A stretch of 44,073 nucleotides of DNA, taken from the NCBI GenBank assembly GCA_036399715.1, contig DASWMO010000179.1, positions 1 through 44,073 on the forward strand, written 5' to 3'. Of this stretch, positions 31,841-40,368 are shown piece by piece. This DNA is from DASVSE01 sp036399715 (GTDB taxonomy: Bacteria > Bacteroidota > Rhodothermia > Rhodothermales > Rubricoccaceae). The stretch's first letter is position 1. Each line of letters opens with the position of its first letter. The notes under the pieces are model-generated. The model did no database searches. It was not told the origin of the DNA and saw only the letters and a program-made list of their open reading frames with translations. A program made the translations under genes and the position numbers.

Positions 31841-32607
31841 TACAGAGGGTCCGGGAAGACGCCGAGCAGGCCCGAGCGGCCGAGGCGGTCCGTCGCCCAT
31901 GCGCGGTCCGTGTCCGAAAATCGCGCCGTGCCGGCCCCCGGGGGGAGATTCCGCGCGAAGACGAAGCCCGGCGCGAACGCGTCGGTCCCGGCGAGCCCGC
32001 GGTCGGCCTGCGCGCGCTGCACGTGGCGGGCGGCCGCGCGGCGCGACGCCTCGGCGAGGCGCTCGGGGTCGGCGGGACGGCCGGCAAGGCGCAGCAGGAG
32101 CGCCGCGGCCGGCGCTGGGTCCTCGCGGACGGCCTCGAAGCGCACGACGGCGTCGGCGCGGGCGTGCCACGACGCGGTGTGGCGGATCCACTGCGGCAGG
32201 CCCCGGCGCTCGTCGCGCAGGAAGTCACCGAGTGCAACCGGGGCGGTGTGCGTCAGGCCGGTCCAGTAGGTGTGATAGGACGCGACGGCGTCGAGCGGGC
32301 GGCGAACGACGAGGACGGCGTGCGGGCGGGCGAGGGCGCGCGAGAAGCGGCGGTGCGTCTTGACGATCCGCGCGGCCCGCGGCCGCGGCCAGAGCCAGTC
32401 GATGCCCAGCTCGGGCTGCCCGGCGTTGAGGTCGTGGAAGTCGACGGGTCCGTCTCGGCCGGCCGCGAGGCGCGCGTCGTGCTCCAGCACGAAGCGCAGC
32501 AGCGTGCTTCCGGAGCGCGGGTAGCACACGAGGAGCACGTCGCGGTAGCGGAGCGCGGCGGTGCCGGCGGCGTAGCGGGCCGCGAGTGTGAGGCGAGGTG
32601 ACGTCAC
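31840..32607 (-). CDS. PAPS-dependent sulfotransferase
   Basis: A 255-residue sulfotransferase. The PAPS 5'-phosphosulfate loop is YPRSGST (29-35), the catalytic His is H85 in VKTHRRF, and the 3'-phosphate motif is VVRRPLDAVASY (100-111). These are the three standard features of the Sulfotransfer_1 family. Sitting between a CapD-like enzyme and a glycosyltransferase, it probably sulfates a sugar of the surface glycan. PAPS synthesis genes are not in the window. GTG at 32607 begins 3 bases after the upstream stop. Sulfation of the glycan is inference from context. Confidence 0.87.
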   Translation of the reverse strand: MTSPRLTLAARYAAGTAALRYRDVLLVCYPRSGSTLLRFVLEHDARLAAGRDGPVDFHDLNAGQPELGIDWLWPRPRAARIVKTHRRFSRALARPHAVLVVRRPLDAVASYHTYWTGLTHTAPVALGDFLRDERRGLPQWIRHTASWHARADAVVRFEAVREDPAPAAALLLRLAGRPADPERLAEASRRAAARHVQRAQADRGLAGTDAFAPGFVFARNLPPGAGTARFSDTDRAWATDRLGRSGLLGVFPDPL

Positions 32608-32610
32608 GCG

Positions 32611-34671
32611 CTACCGGCCGGACGGCGCGGCAGGCGCGGCGAAAGGCGCCCCGTCCCCGGAGGAGAACACGCGGGCGGCGGGCGGGGCAGCGGGCCCGGA
32701 CGTGTCCTCGGGGTTGGGCGTGTCGGTCGAGACGGCGCGCTCGGGCGCGAACGTCGGGACGAGCACGCGGAACGCCGCGACGATGGCGTCCGCGTCGTGG
32801 CGCTCGGCCGCGGCGACGAGTGTGGCGAGGGCCGCCTCGAAGCGCGTATCCGGCGGGGTCTTGCGGGCGACGAAAATCTGGTCGTGGGGCGACGGCTCGG
32901 TCCCTTCTTCGGCCGTAAGGAGCTCCTCGAAGAGCTTCTCGCCCGGGCGGGCGCCGCTGAACTCGATCTTGATGTCCACCCCCGGCTCGAGGCCCGAGAG
33001 CAGGATGAGGTCGCGGGCGAGATCCTGGATCCGGACCGGCTCACCCATGTCGAGCACGTACACGCGGCCGTTCTCGGAGAGCGCGCCGGCCTGGAGGACG
33101 AGCTGCGACGCCTCCGGAATCGTCATGAAGTAGCGGATCATGTCCGGGTGCGTCACCACGACCGGTCCGCCGCGGGCGATTTGTTCACGGAAGAGCGGCA
33201 CAACAGAGCCGCGGCTGCCCAAGACGTTGCCGAAGCGGACCGAAACCATCACGCAGCCCGTCGCGCACGCCTCGGACGCCCGCGCGACGACGCCCTCGGC
33301 GACGCGCTTGGACGCGCCCATGACGTTCGTCGGGTTGACGGCCTTGTCGGTCGAGACGTTGACGAGGCGGCGGACGCCGAACTCGAGCGAGAGCCGCGCC
33401 ACGTTGGCCGTCCCGACGACATTGTTGAGGACCGCCTGCGCAGGGTTGGCCTCCATGAGGGGCACGTGCTTGTGCGCGGCCGCGTGGAAGACGACCTCGG
33501 GCCGGAAGCGCTCGAAGGCGTCGCGTAGCGAGGCCTCGTCGCGGACGTCGCAGATGACCGCGTGGCGCTCGATCTCCGGGTGCGTTTCGGCGAGTTCGCG
33601 GTCGACGTGAAAGACGCTGTTCTCGCCGCGGCCGAGCATCACGATGGACGCCGGCGCGAACGGCGCGATCTGGCGGACGATCTCGGAGCCGATCGAGCCA
33701 CCAGCGCCGGTTACGAGCACGCGCCGACCGCGGAGGTACGCCGTGATGCCGGCGGGGTCCAGGCGGACCGGCGGGCGGCCGAGCAGGTCCTCGACGTTGA
33801 CCTCGCGGACGGTGGAAACGCTCACGCGGCCGCTCGCGAGGTCGTGCAGGCTCGGGATCGTGCGGTGGGCGACGCCGGCCTCGCGGGCGCCTTCGACGAG
33901 GCGCCGCAGCACAGCCGGACCGGCGGAGGGCATCGCGACGAGCACCTCGTCGGCGTCGGTCCGCGCGGCGACACGCGCGAGGTCGTCGATCGTCCCGAGG
34001 ACGCGGACGCCGGAAAAGCTGCGGCCCGCCTTCCGCGGCGCGTCATCGACGAAGCCGACCGGCCGGCGGCCGGACTCGGGGTGACGCTGCATCTCGCGCG
34101 CGATCATAGCGCCGGCCTCGCCCGCGCCGGCGATGAGCACGCGCCGCTCGCGACCCTCTGCGCGCAGGCGCACGCGGAGCACGCCGCGCTCCTCGTAGTA
34201 CAGCCGGGCGGCGAATCGCAGCGCGGCGAGTCCGATCAGGGCCGCCATGCCCTCGATGAGCGGCACGCTGCGTGGAATAATGACAGACGGGTGCGGGACG
34301 ACGTGGATCAGCACCATCTCGGCCACCGTGACGGCAGCGACGAGCGTCACCAGCGGCCCGAGATCCCGGATGCCAACGCGGTGCCACGCGCGGCTCGTCG
34401 TACGGCCGGCCGCGATGGCGACGGCCTTCAGCGCCAGCGCCAGCGCAGCGTACATCACGACATCCTCGACCTGAGCGAACGCCCCGATCTCCAGTCGCAC
34501 GGCGTAGGCCGTCGGGACCGCCGCCGTCCACACGGCGAGGTCGAGTAGGGCCTTGATCGCCACACGGGCGCGTTCGTTTTTCAACCGAGCCATTTTCTGG
34601 ACGCCCTTCCGCACGTGTTCTGGCAGTGGAGCAGCGGAATGTACCCGCGGATTCAGAAAGCTGGCTTCCAT
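32611..34671 (-). CDS. CapD/FlaA1-like membrane nucleotide-sugar 4,6-dehydratase
   Basis: A 686-residue membrane enzyme of the CapD/PglF/WbpM group. Four N-terminal helices are followed by a CoA-binding-like domain (VLIAGAGEAGAMIA) and a C-terminal short-chain dehydrogenase domain. That domain carries GAGGSIGSE (322-330) and STDKAVNPTN (440-449), where the usual catalytic Tyr is replaced as in PglF, plus RFGNVLGSRGSVVPLF. Such enzymes turn UDP-GlcNAc into 4-keto-6-deoxy sugars, the start of bacillosamine- or QuiNAc-type sugars. ATG at 34671 is used; an ATG at 34593 (MARLKNER) is an alternative that begins nearer the first helix. The last 60 residues are a low-complexity Pro/Ala tail. Confidence 0.93.
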   Translation of the reverse strand: MEASFLNPRVHSAAPLPEHVRKGVQKMARLKNERARVAIKALLDLAVWTAAVPTAYAVRLEIGAFAQVEDVVMYAALALALKAVAIAAGRTTSRAWHRVGIRDLGPLVTLVAAVTVAEMVLIHVVPHPSVIIPRSVPLIEGMAALIGLAALRFAARLYYEERGVLRVRLRAEGRERRVLIAGAGEAGAMIAREMQRHPESGRRPVGFVDDAPRKAGRSFSGVRVLGTIDDLARVAARTDADEVLVAMPSAGPAVLRRLVEGAREAGVAHRTIPSLHDLASGRVSVSTVREVNVEDLLGRPPVRLDPAGITAYLRGRRVLVTGAGGSIGSEIVRQIAPFAPASIVMLGRGENSVFHVDRELAETHPEIERHAVICDVRDEASLRDAFERFRPEVVFHAAAHKHVPLMEANPAQAVLNNVVGTANVARLSLEFGVRRLVNVSTDKAVNPTNVMGASKRVAEGVVARASEACATGCVMVSVRFGNVLGSRGSVVPLFREQIARGGPVVVTHPDMIRYFMTIPEASQLVLQAGALSENGRVYVLDMGEPVRIQDLARDLILLSGLEPGVDIKIEFSGARPGEKLFEELLTAEEGTEPSPHDQIFVARKTPPDTRFEAALATLVAAAERHDADAIVAAFRVLVPTFAPERAVSTDTPNPEDTSGPAAPPAARVFSSGDGAPFAAPAAPSGR

Positions 34672-34694
34672 CAAGGATTCCCCTGGTCGGCGCT

Positions 34695-35732
34695 TCAGGC
34701 TGCGCGTGCAGCACGCTCGGCGCGTCGCACTGCGACCCACAGCACGAGCGGGACGAGCGCGAGGCCAACGGCGGCGGCCCACGGGTCGGCCGCGACGAGC
34801 CACCGGACGGCGCATGCACCCGACACGGCGGCGAGAGCCGCATAGAGCGCGCTTACGGCACCATGGCTCGCGCCGGCGATCACAAGCCGCTGGTAGCGGT
34901 GCTGCCGGTGCGCCGCGAGCACGTTCTCGCGCCTCGCGAGGCGCTGCCCGAACGTCGCGGCTGCATCGTAAACGAACGGCCACACCGCCAAGAGCGCGAA
35001 CACGGGCAGCCTGCCGGCCAGCACCGGTTCCAGGGCATCGCCGGCGACGAGCGGGAGCGCGGCGAAGACAAACCCGAGCGTCGCACTCCCGACGTCGCCC
35101 ATAAACACGCGGGCCGGCGGGCGGTTGTGGACGAGAAACCCGAGCGCCGCCGCGGCCACGCACGCTCCGACGAGCGCGACGGCCGGAACGCCGAGCCAGA
35201 GTCCGGCTGCCGCCCACGCCGCCCCGGCCATCACGGCCTGGCCGCCCGCAATACCGTCGATGCCGTCCATGAAGTTGTAGGCGTTCGTCAGGCCGACCGT
35301 CCACACGACGGCGAGGGCGATGCCGGCTGCGCCGAGGGCGACGGGACCGACGCCCGCGACGGCGAGCCAGCCCCAGCCGCCCGTCGCCCACGCGACGAGG
35401 GCGGCCGCGGCGGCCTGAATAGCGAAGCGGGGGCCGGCGCGGAGCGTCCGCACATCGTCGAGCGCGCTCACTGCCGCGACGAGGGCGGCTCCCACCGCGA
35501 GCCACGGCGCCCGCACGTCCGGGACGGCCACTGCGGCGAGCGCCCACGCGGCCGCCACGGCGGCGAGCATGCCCAGCCCGCCCCCGCGCGGGACAGGCGC
35601 CGCGTGCGAACTGCGCTCGTTAGGCACGTCCAGCACGGCCCGTTGCAGCGCAGCACGCCGCACGACCTCCACGAGGACGGCGCTCAGCACGCCACACCCG
35701 GCGACGAGTCCGGTCCAGACGGCCGGGCTCAC
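34695..35732 (-). CDS. WecA/WbpL-like polyprenyl-phosphate sugar-1-phosphate transferase
   Basis: A 345-residue multi-helix membrane protein of the MraY/WecA family (glycosyltransferase 4 group). Landmarks are DVPNERSSHAAPVPRGGGL, the WbpL-type N-terminus, ALDD for the metal site, TNAYNFMDGIDGIAGGQ and FMGDVGSATLGF. It moves a sugar-1-phosphate from a UDP-sugar onto undecaprenyl phosphate, starting synthesis of the glycan unit. GTG at 35732 overlaps the epimerase stop (GTGA). It lies just upstream of the CapD-like gene, a usual pairing. Confidence 0.92.
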   Translation of the reverse strand: MSPAVWTGLVAGCGVLSAVLVEVVRRAALQRAVLDVPNERSSHAAPVPRGGGLGMLAAVAAAWALAAVAVPDVRAPWLAVGAALVAAVSALDDVRTLRAGPRFAIQAAAAALVAWATGGWGWLAVAGVGPVALGAAGIALAVVWTVGLTNAYNFMDGIDGIAGGQAVMAGAAWAAAGLWLGVPAVALVGACVAAAALGFLVHNRPPARVFMGDVGSATLGFVFAALPLVAGDALEPVLAGRLPVFALLAVWPFVYDAAATFGQRLARRENVLAAHRQHRYQRLVIAGASHGAVSALYAALAAVSGACAVRWLVAADPWAAAVGLALVPLVLWVAVRRAERAARAA

Positions 35733-36718
35733 CGGTCCTCGGGCGGTGTCGCCTCGGGCATGGCCGCCTCAGCAGGTGCCCATCCGTTTGCGAGCACGTC
35801 AACGGATGGGCGGTACGCCGAGGCTGCTTGGAGACGCTCGCCCGCGACGGCGATGTCTTCGACGAGCTTGTCCACGAGCGCCGGCCCAGCAACGCGCCGG
35901 CCGACGAGGCGCGCGGCGGCCGTCGGCAGCCCGAGGAGCATCCGGACGGGCGCCGCGGGAACGTAGCGCACGCCAGGTGTGCGCCCCGACGCCGTCTGGA
36001 GGCTTCGCACGAGCGCGTCGAAGGTGTGCACGCGGCCGTCGGTGAGGTTGTACGTCCCCGGTGGGACACCGCCGCCGGCAGCGAGCGCAAACGCTGCGGC
36101 GGCGTCGGCGACGTGGACGAGTGTGCGGCGGTTGGCGCCGTCGCCGGGCAGCAGCCGCAGGCCCGCCCCGAGCACGCGCTGAAGCGACGGGTAGTTGCCT
36201 TTCATGCCCGGCCCGACGACCGCTGCAAGGCGCAACACGACGCCGGCGGGCAGGGTGCGGACGATGGACTCGGCCTCAAGCTTTGTCCGGGCATAGGCCG
36301 AGTCCGGATGCGTCGCCGACGCCTCGGTCCACGGTGCACCACCACGGCTCGGGCCATACACGTTGATGGTGCTCGCAAACACGACCCGCGCGACGCCGGC
36401 CGCCTCAGCCGCTGCCACGAGGCGCCGGGTCCCGTCGATATTGACGCGTAGGTACAGCGCGTCGAGATCCGGTGGAGGGTCGACGACGTGGAGTAGGGCC
36501 GCGAGGTGGACCACCGCCTCTGCGCCCTCGGCACCGCGTGCGAGTGCCGCCTCGTCGTCGAGGTCTCCCACGACAGCAACGGTGCCTGCCGGCAGTGGGG
36601 CGTTAGGGCGCCGCACGAGCGCACGCACGGTCCACCCGTCGGCGAGAAGGCGGCGCACGAGGACAGGTCCGACCACACCGGTCGCGCCGGTCACGAACAC
36701 GGTTCGGGAATCCGTCAT
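35729..36718 (-). CDS. NAD-dependent epimerase/dehydratase (4-ketoreductase-like)
   Basis: A 329-residue extended short-chain dehydrogenase. The Rossmann loop VFVTGATGVVGPVLVRRLL is at the N-terminus, the active site is FASTINVYG with SAYARTK (YxxxK), and GNYPSLQRVLGAG and RTLVHVADAA are typical of WbpV-like enzymes. It probably reduces or epimerises the 4-keto sugar made by the CapD-like enzyme, or supplies the sugar for the first transferase. ATG at 36718 overlaps the preceding glycosyltransferase stop (ATGA). Exact reaction unknown. Confidence 0.9.
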   Translation of the reverse strand: MTDSRTVFVTGATGVVGPVLVRRLLADGWTVRALVRRPNAPLPAGTVAVVGDLDDEAALARGAEGAEAVVHLAALLHVVDPPPDLDALYLRVNIDGTRRLVAAAEAAGVARVVFASTINVYGPSRGGAPWTEASATHPDSAYARTKLEAESIVRTLPAGVVLRLAAVVGPGMKGNYPSLQRVLGAGLRLLPGDGANRRTLVHVADAAAAFALAAGGGVPPGTYNLTDGRVHTFDALVRSLQTASGRTPGVRYVPAAPVRMLLGLPTAAARLVGRRVAGPALVDKLVEDIAVAGERLQAASAYRPSVDVLANGWAPAEAAMPEATPPEDR

Positions 36719-37920
36719 GGTGCGGAGGTGGCCGCGAGGGCACGTCGGTACGTGGCGAGCGTCTGCCCGACCACGATGGGCTCGGCGAACTCGGCTTCGG
36801 CGCGCCGCCGAGAGGCCGCGCCCATGGAGGCGCGCAGGGCCGGGTCGGCGAGCAACTCGCCGAGCGCTGCCGCGAGTGCGGCCGGATCGTGGACCGGCAC
36901 CAGGCGCCCGTTTACGCCGTCGGAGACGACGTCGCGGCAGCCCGGCACATTGGTCGCGACGATGGCCCGCCCGGCGCCGGCCGCCTCGACGAGCACCTTG
37001 GGGACGCCCTCGCGCTCGGACACGAGCACGATGATGGCAGCGGCGGCCATCGCGGCCGCGACGTCGTCGGTCCGCCCGTCCCACTCGGCATCACCGGACG
37101 CGGCCCACGCGCGGAGTTGCGCGTCCGGGATCGCCTCGGGGTTGTCGGTGTCCGAGTGGCCCGCAAGCACCAGTCGCACGGCAACGCCGTCGGCGCGCAG
37201 GCGGCGGACGGCCTCCACGAGGTCGCCGACGCCCTTGCTCCACAGCATCCGCCCGGCGTAGAGCACGGCCGGCACGCCGGGCGGTTCGGGCACGGGCCGG
37301 AACCGGCTGAGGTCCACGCCCGAGCCTGCGATGAGAACGGTCCGCTCGGGTCGGACGAGCCCCAGGCGGACGAAGTGCTGCCGGTCGTCGTCGTTCTGGA
37401 AGATGGTCCACGTGCGCGGCCCCCGCAGCGCCACTCGGTAGGCCACCCGGGCGAAGGCACCGAAGACTGCCGCCGCCGGTCCGCGGCCCGTGAACGCATA
37501 GCCCAGCCCCGAGACGGCGTTGACGACGCCCGGCACGCGCGCAGCGCGCGCGGCGACGGAGCCGTACAGGACTGGCTTGATCGCGACGTGGTGCACGACG
37601 TCTGGCCGGAGGCGGCGGTAGAGGCGGGCGAGATCCGCGACGGCCGCTGCCTCACCTAGCGGGTTGCGCCCGCTGCGCCGCATCCGGATGTCGGCCGTCT
37701 CGACGCCGTCGGCCTCGATACGGGCGCGGTGATCCGCGAAGCGGCTCGCAAGCGTGACGCGGTAGCCAGCCTCAAGCGCCGCCTGTGCGACGGCGCGGCG
37801 GTGCGACCAGTAGTACCAGTCCTCGGTAATGACGAGCAGCAGGTGCGGCCGGATTCCCGTGCTCCGCGCCCGCGGGGCGTTAGAGGCTGCCGTAGACGGC
37901 GAGGCGAGGGATGGCATCAT
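36715..37920 (-). CDS. GT4-type glycosyltransferase (WbpH-like)
   Basis: A 401-residue GT-B glycosyltransferase. LLLVITEDWYYWSHRRAVAQAALEAGYRVTL near the N-terminus and PDVVHHVAIKPVLYGSVAARAARVPGVVNAVSGLGYAFTG are characteristic of the branch that acts after WecA/WbpL-like enzymes. The donor site VLYAGRMLWSKGVGDLVEAVR and SEREGVPKVLVEAAGAGRAIVATNVPGCRD is clear. It probably adds the second sugar of the repeat. ATG at 37920 overlaps the preceding stop (ATGA), with a second ATG at 37917. Confidence 0.92.
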   Translation of the reverse strand: MMPSLASPSTAASNAPRARSTGIRPHLLLVITEDWYYWSHRRAVAQAALEAGYRVTLASRFADHRARIEADGVETADIRMRRSGRNPLGEAAAVADLARLYRRLRPDVVHHVAIKPVLYGSVAARAARVPGVVNAVSGLGYAFTGRGPAAAVFGAFARVAYRVALRGPRTWTIFQNDDDRQHFVRLGLVRPERTVLIAGSGVDLSRFRPVPEPPGVPAVLYAGRMLWSKGVGDLVEAVRRLRADGVAVRLVLAGHSDTDNPEAIPDAQLRAWAASGDAEWDGRTDDVAAAMAAAAIIVLVSEREGVPKVLVEAAGAGRAIVATNVPGCRDVVSDGVNGRLVPVHDPAALAAALGELLADPALRASMGAASRRRAEAEFAEPIVVGQTLATYRRALAATSAP

Positions 37921-39056
37921 CGAGCGAGGCGCGTGTAGTGGCCGACGAGCGCGTCCACGTGCCCGTCCCACCGGTAGTGGAGCTCCGCCGTCCGGCGGGC
38001 CGCAGCGGTCGTTTCCGCACGGGCCTCGGGCGAGCGCGCGAAAAACGTGTCGAGCGCGGCGGCGAGCGCGTCAGGGTCGGCCTTGGCGACGGCGCCCGCC
38101 GAGCCGTCGACGAGCGTGTCGGCAGCCATGCGCGCCTCGTCAGCGTCACGGGCGGCGACGATCAGGGGCACGCCCATCGCGAGCGTTTCGAGCGGCGCGA
38201 GGCCGAGGTTGGGCCCGTGGCACGTCTCCAGGTAAACATCGAAGGCGGGCACGGCGTCGCGGACATCGGCGCGGTGGCCCGCGAAGTGGACGTCGGCCGT
38301 AAGGCTGTGGGCGGCGACGAACGCCTCCATCTCGGCGCGCATGGCCCCGTCGCCGACGATGACGAAGGCGGCCGGGCGGCGGGCGCGCAGCGCGGCGAAC
38401 GCGCGCAGGGCGAGCATCGGGTCCTTGATCGGCCGCAGGCCCGTGCAGATGCCGACCGTCGGTAAGTCGTCTGGAAGGCCGAGTGCAGCCCGAGCGGCCG
38501 CGCGGCCGGCGGGTGTGTAGCGGTCCACATCGACGCCCAAGCGGCAAACGACCGTCCGCTCGGCCCTCGTCGCGTAGGCGCGCCGCGTGTCGTCGTAGAG
38601 GTAGTCGCCGAGGGCGACCACGAGGTCCATCCTCGGCAGCAGCAGCCGGTTCACCGTTCGCTCGGCGCGGTGCGCGTTGCCAGCCACCTGCATCGGCGTG
38701 TGGGCGACCGGCACGCGCGCGCGCCGCGCGCCGAGCCATCCGGCGATCATCGTCGTCGGGAGCAGGGTCTGGATGGCCGTGACGCCGTGGGCACGGGTGT
38801 GCCGGTCGATGGCCGCCGCAGCGCCCCACAGGCTGCGAACCTGCGCGGCCTTGCTCGGACGCCAGCGCCACGGCAGCGCGAGACGCTGCACGCCCGGTCG
38901 GACGGTGCCTTCGAGGCGGTTGCCGTTGTTCTCACCCGCAGCGAGCGTCACGGCGATGCCGCGCTCGTCGAGCGAGTTCACGAGTTGCACGGCGTACGTC
39001 TCGGCCCCGCCGGGGTCGAGCGAGTCGATGGCGACGAGGACGTGCAGCGCCCGCAT
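37917..39056 (-). CDS. GT4-type glycosyltransferase
   Basis: A 379-residue GT-B glycosyltransferase. The N-terminus HVLVAIDSLDPGGAETYAVQLVNSL is the common GT4 acceptor-domain opening (GGAE), and the C-terminal domain holds GICTGLRPIKDPMLALRAF and HGPNLGLAPLETLAMGVPLIVAARD. It adds one residue to the glycan; its specificity is unknown. ATG at 39056 shares one base with the flippase stop (TGATG); a GTG at 39059 is also possible. It is the third transferase gene of the cluster, so the repeat has perhaps three or four sugars counting the initiating one. Confidence 0.91.
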   Translation of the reverse strand: MRALHVLVAIDSLDPGGAETYAVQLVNSLDERGIAVTLAAGENNGNRLEGTVRPGVQRLALPWRWRPSKAAQVRSLWGAAAAIDRHTRAHGVTAIQTLLPTTMIAGWLGARRARVPVAHTPMQVAGNAHRAERTVNRLLLPRMDLVVALGDYLYDDTRRAYATRAERTVVCRLGVDVDRYTPAGRAAARAALGLPDDLPTVGICTGLRPIKDPMLALRAFAALRARRPAAFVIVGDGAMRAEMEAFVAAHSLTADVHFAGHRADVRDAVPAFDVYLETCHGPNLGLAPLETLAMGVPLIVAARDADEARMAADTLVDGSAGAVAKADPDALAAALDTFFARSPEARAETTAAARRTAELHYRWDGHVDALVGHYTRLAR

Positions 39057-40366
39057 CACCGGGCCGTGTGACTGATCGCCTCAGCCGCACGCGGCGCGAG
39101 GTGCCGCGTGTCCAGCCACACGACCGCGACGACGAGCATCAGGGCCTGCGCCACGACGATCGCAGCAGCCGTGCCGGTCACACCCGCCCGCGCCGTAAAC
39201 GCAACGAGGAGGGACACTGTGACGGCCGCCTGGACGAACGAGTACATCATCCCTTCGCGCTGCTGACCGATGGCCGTGAACAGATACCCCGCCGGAACCG
39301 AGCCGAAGATCGGGACGAGTCCGAGGCTGAGCAGGCGAAGAACGGGTATGGCCCCGGCAGGCAACCGCCCGAACACGGCGACGACGAGTGGCTCGGCGAC
39401 GCGCAGCGCACCCACGGCGGCGGCGCCGGCGAGTGCAAGCGCGGCCGTCGAGACGTAAAGAACCGTTCGCAGACGCCGCCCGCCGGCCTCGTGCTCGCGG
39501 CACAGGACGGGAAACAGCACGATCCCGGCCGACGACGCCACCATCGAGGCGCCCGCGACGACGCTCGACGCGAACGTGAACACGCCGACGTCTTCGGCGC
39601 CACCGAACTGCGCGAGCACAAGCGTCCCGGCCCGCGCCGTCGCGACGAACACGAGCCCGTTGACGACGAGCGGCCACGACGCGCCCACGATCCGCCGGGC
39701 CTCGGCGCCGGTGACGCCCGGCGCAACGCGCCCGGCGGACTGCCAGAACACGGCGAGGGCACCGCCGGCCGCCACCGTACGGGCCACGAGAAGCGCCGCG
39801 TAGACGGCAAGCGCGCCCGCGCCCGCCAAGAGCGCCCCGCCGACGAGCGCGAGCACGGCGAACGCCCCACCGATGAGGACGGCGCTGTAGACCGCGTTGC
39901 GTCCGGACGCCTGCAGCGCCTCGGGAAACGTCCGCCCGACGCTCTCGACAGCCACGGCCCCGACGACGAATGCGAGCGTCCACGCCAGTGCCGGCGGGAC
40001 GGTGCCTGCCGCCTCCCCGACGAAGGCCGCCATCAGAACGGCCAGGTACAACGTGCCGGCCGCGGTGGCCTTGAGCGTCCCATACACACCCGCCAGTTCG
40101 GCCGCCCGCGCAGGTGCAACCGACACGTCGCGCTTCAACAGCGCCGAGAAGCCGTCCGTGACGGACTGCACGGCAAGTTGCCCGACGGCGAGCGCGAGGC
40201 CGTAGTAGCCCAGCTCGGCCGTCCCGAGGCCCCGGTTGACGAGCACGCTCACCGCAAACAGCGCCCCGTAGGAGACGTACACGCCGCCGCCGACGAGGGC
40301 GACGTCGAGCACGAGCGCGCGGAGCCGCCCAGGCCGGCCCGGTACGGCTGTCAGGCGCCGCAGCAC
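39056..40366 (-). CDS. Wzx-type polysaccharide flippase
   Basis: A 436-residue membrane protein with about 12-14 helices, of the MOP/Wzx (polysaccharide biosynthesis protein) superfamily. There is no sharp motif, but length, helix spacing and the N-terminal GGGVYVSYGALFAVSVLVNRGLGTAELGYYGLAL segment (glycine/alanine-rich helix then GxxxxGxY) fit. It would move the lipid-linked unit to the periplasmic side. No Wzy polymerase or ligase is seen in the window, so these may lie beyond the right edge or the unit may be used as an oligosaccharide. GTG at 40366 starts 2 bases after the upstream stop. Confidence 0.85.
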   Translation of the reverse strand: MLRRLTAVPGRPGRLRALVLDVALVGGGVYVSYGALFAVSVLVNRGLGTAELGYYGLALAVGQLAVQSVTDGFSALLKRDVSVAPARAAELAGVYGTLKATAAGTLYLAVLMAAFVGEAAGTVPPALAWTLAFVVGAVAVESVGRTFPEALQASGRNAVYSAVLIGGAFAVLALVGGALLAGAGALAVYAALLVARTVAAGGALAVFWQSAGRVAPGVTGAEARRIVGASWPLVVNGLVFVATARAGTLVLAQFGGAEDVGVFTFASSVVAGASMVASSAGIVLFPVLCREHEAGGRRLRTVLYVSTAALALAGAAAVGALRVAEPLVVAVFGRLPAGAIPVLRLLSLGLVPIFGSVPAGYLFTAIGQQREGMMYSFVQAAVTVSLLVAFTARAGVTGTAAAIVVAQALMLVVAVVWLDTRHLAPRAAEAISHTAR

Positions 40367-40368
40367 GG

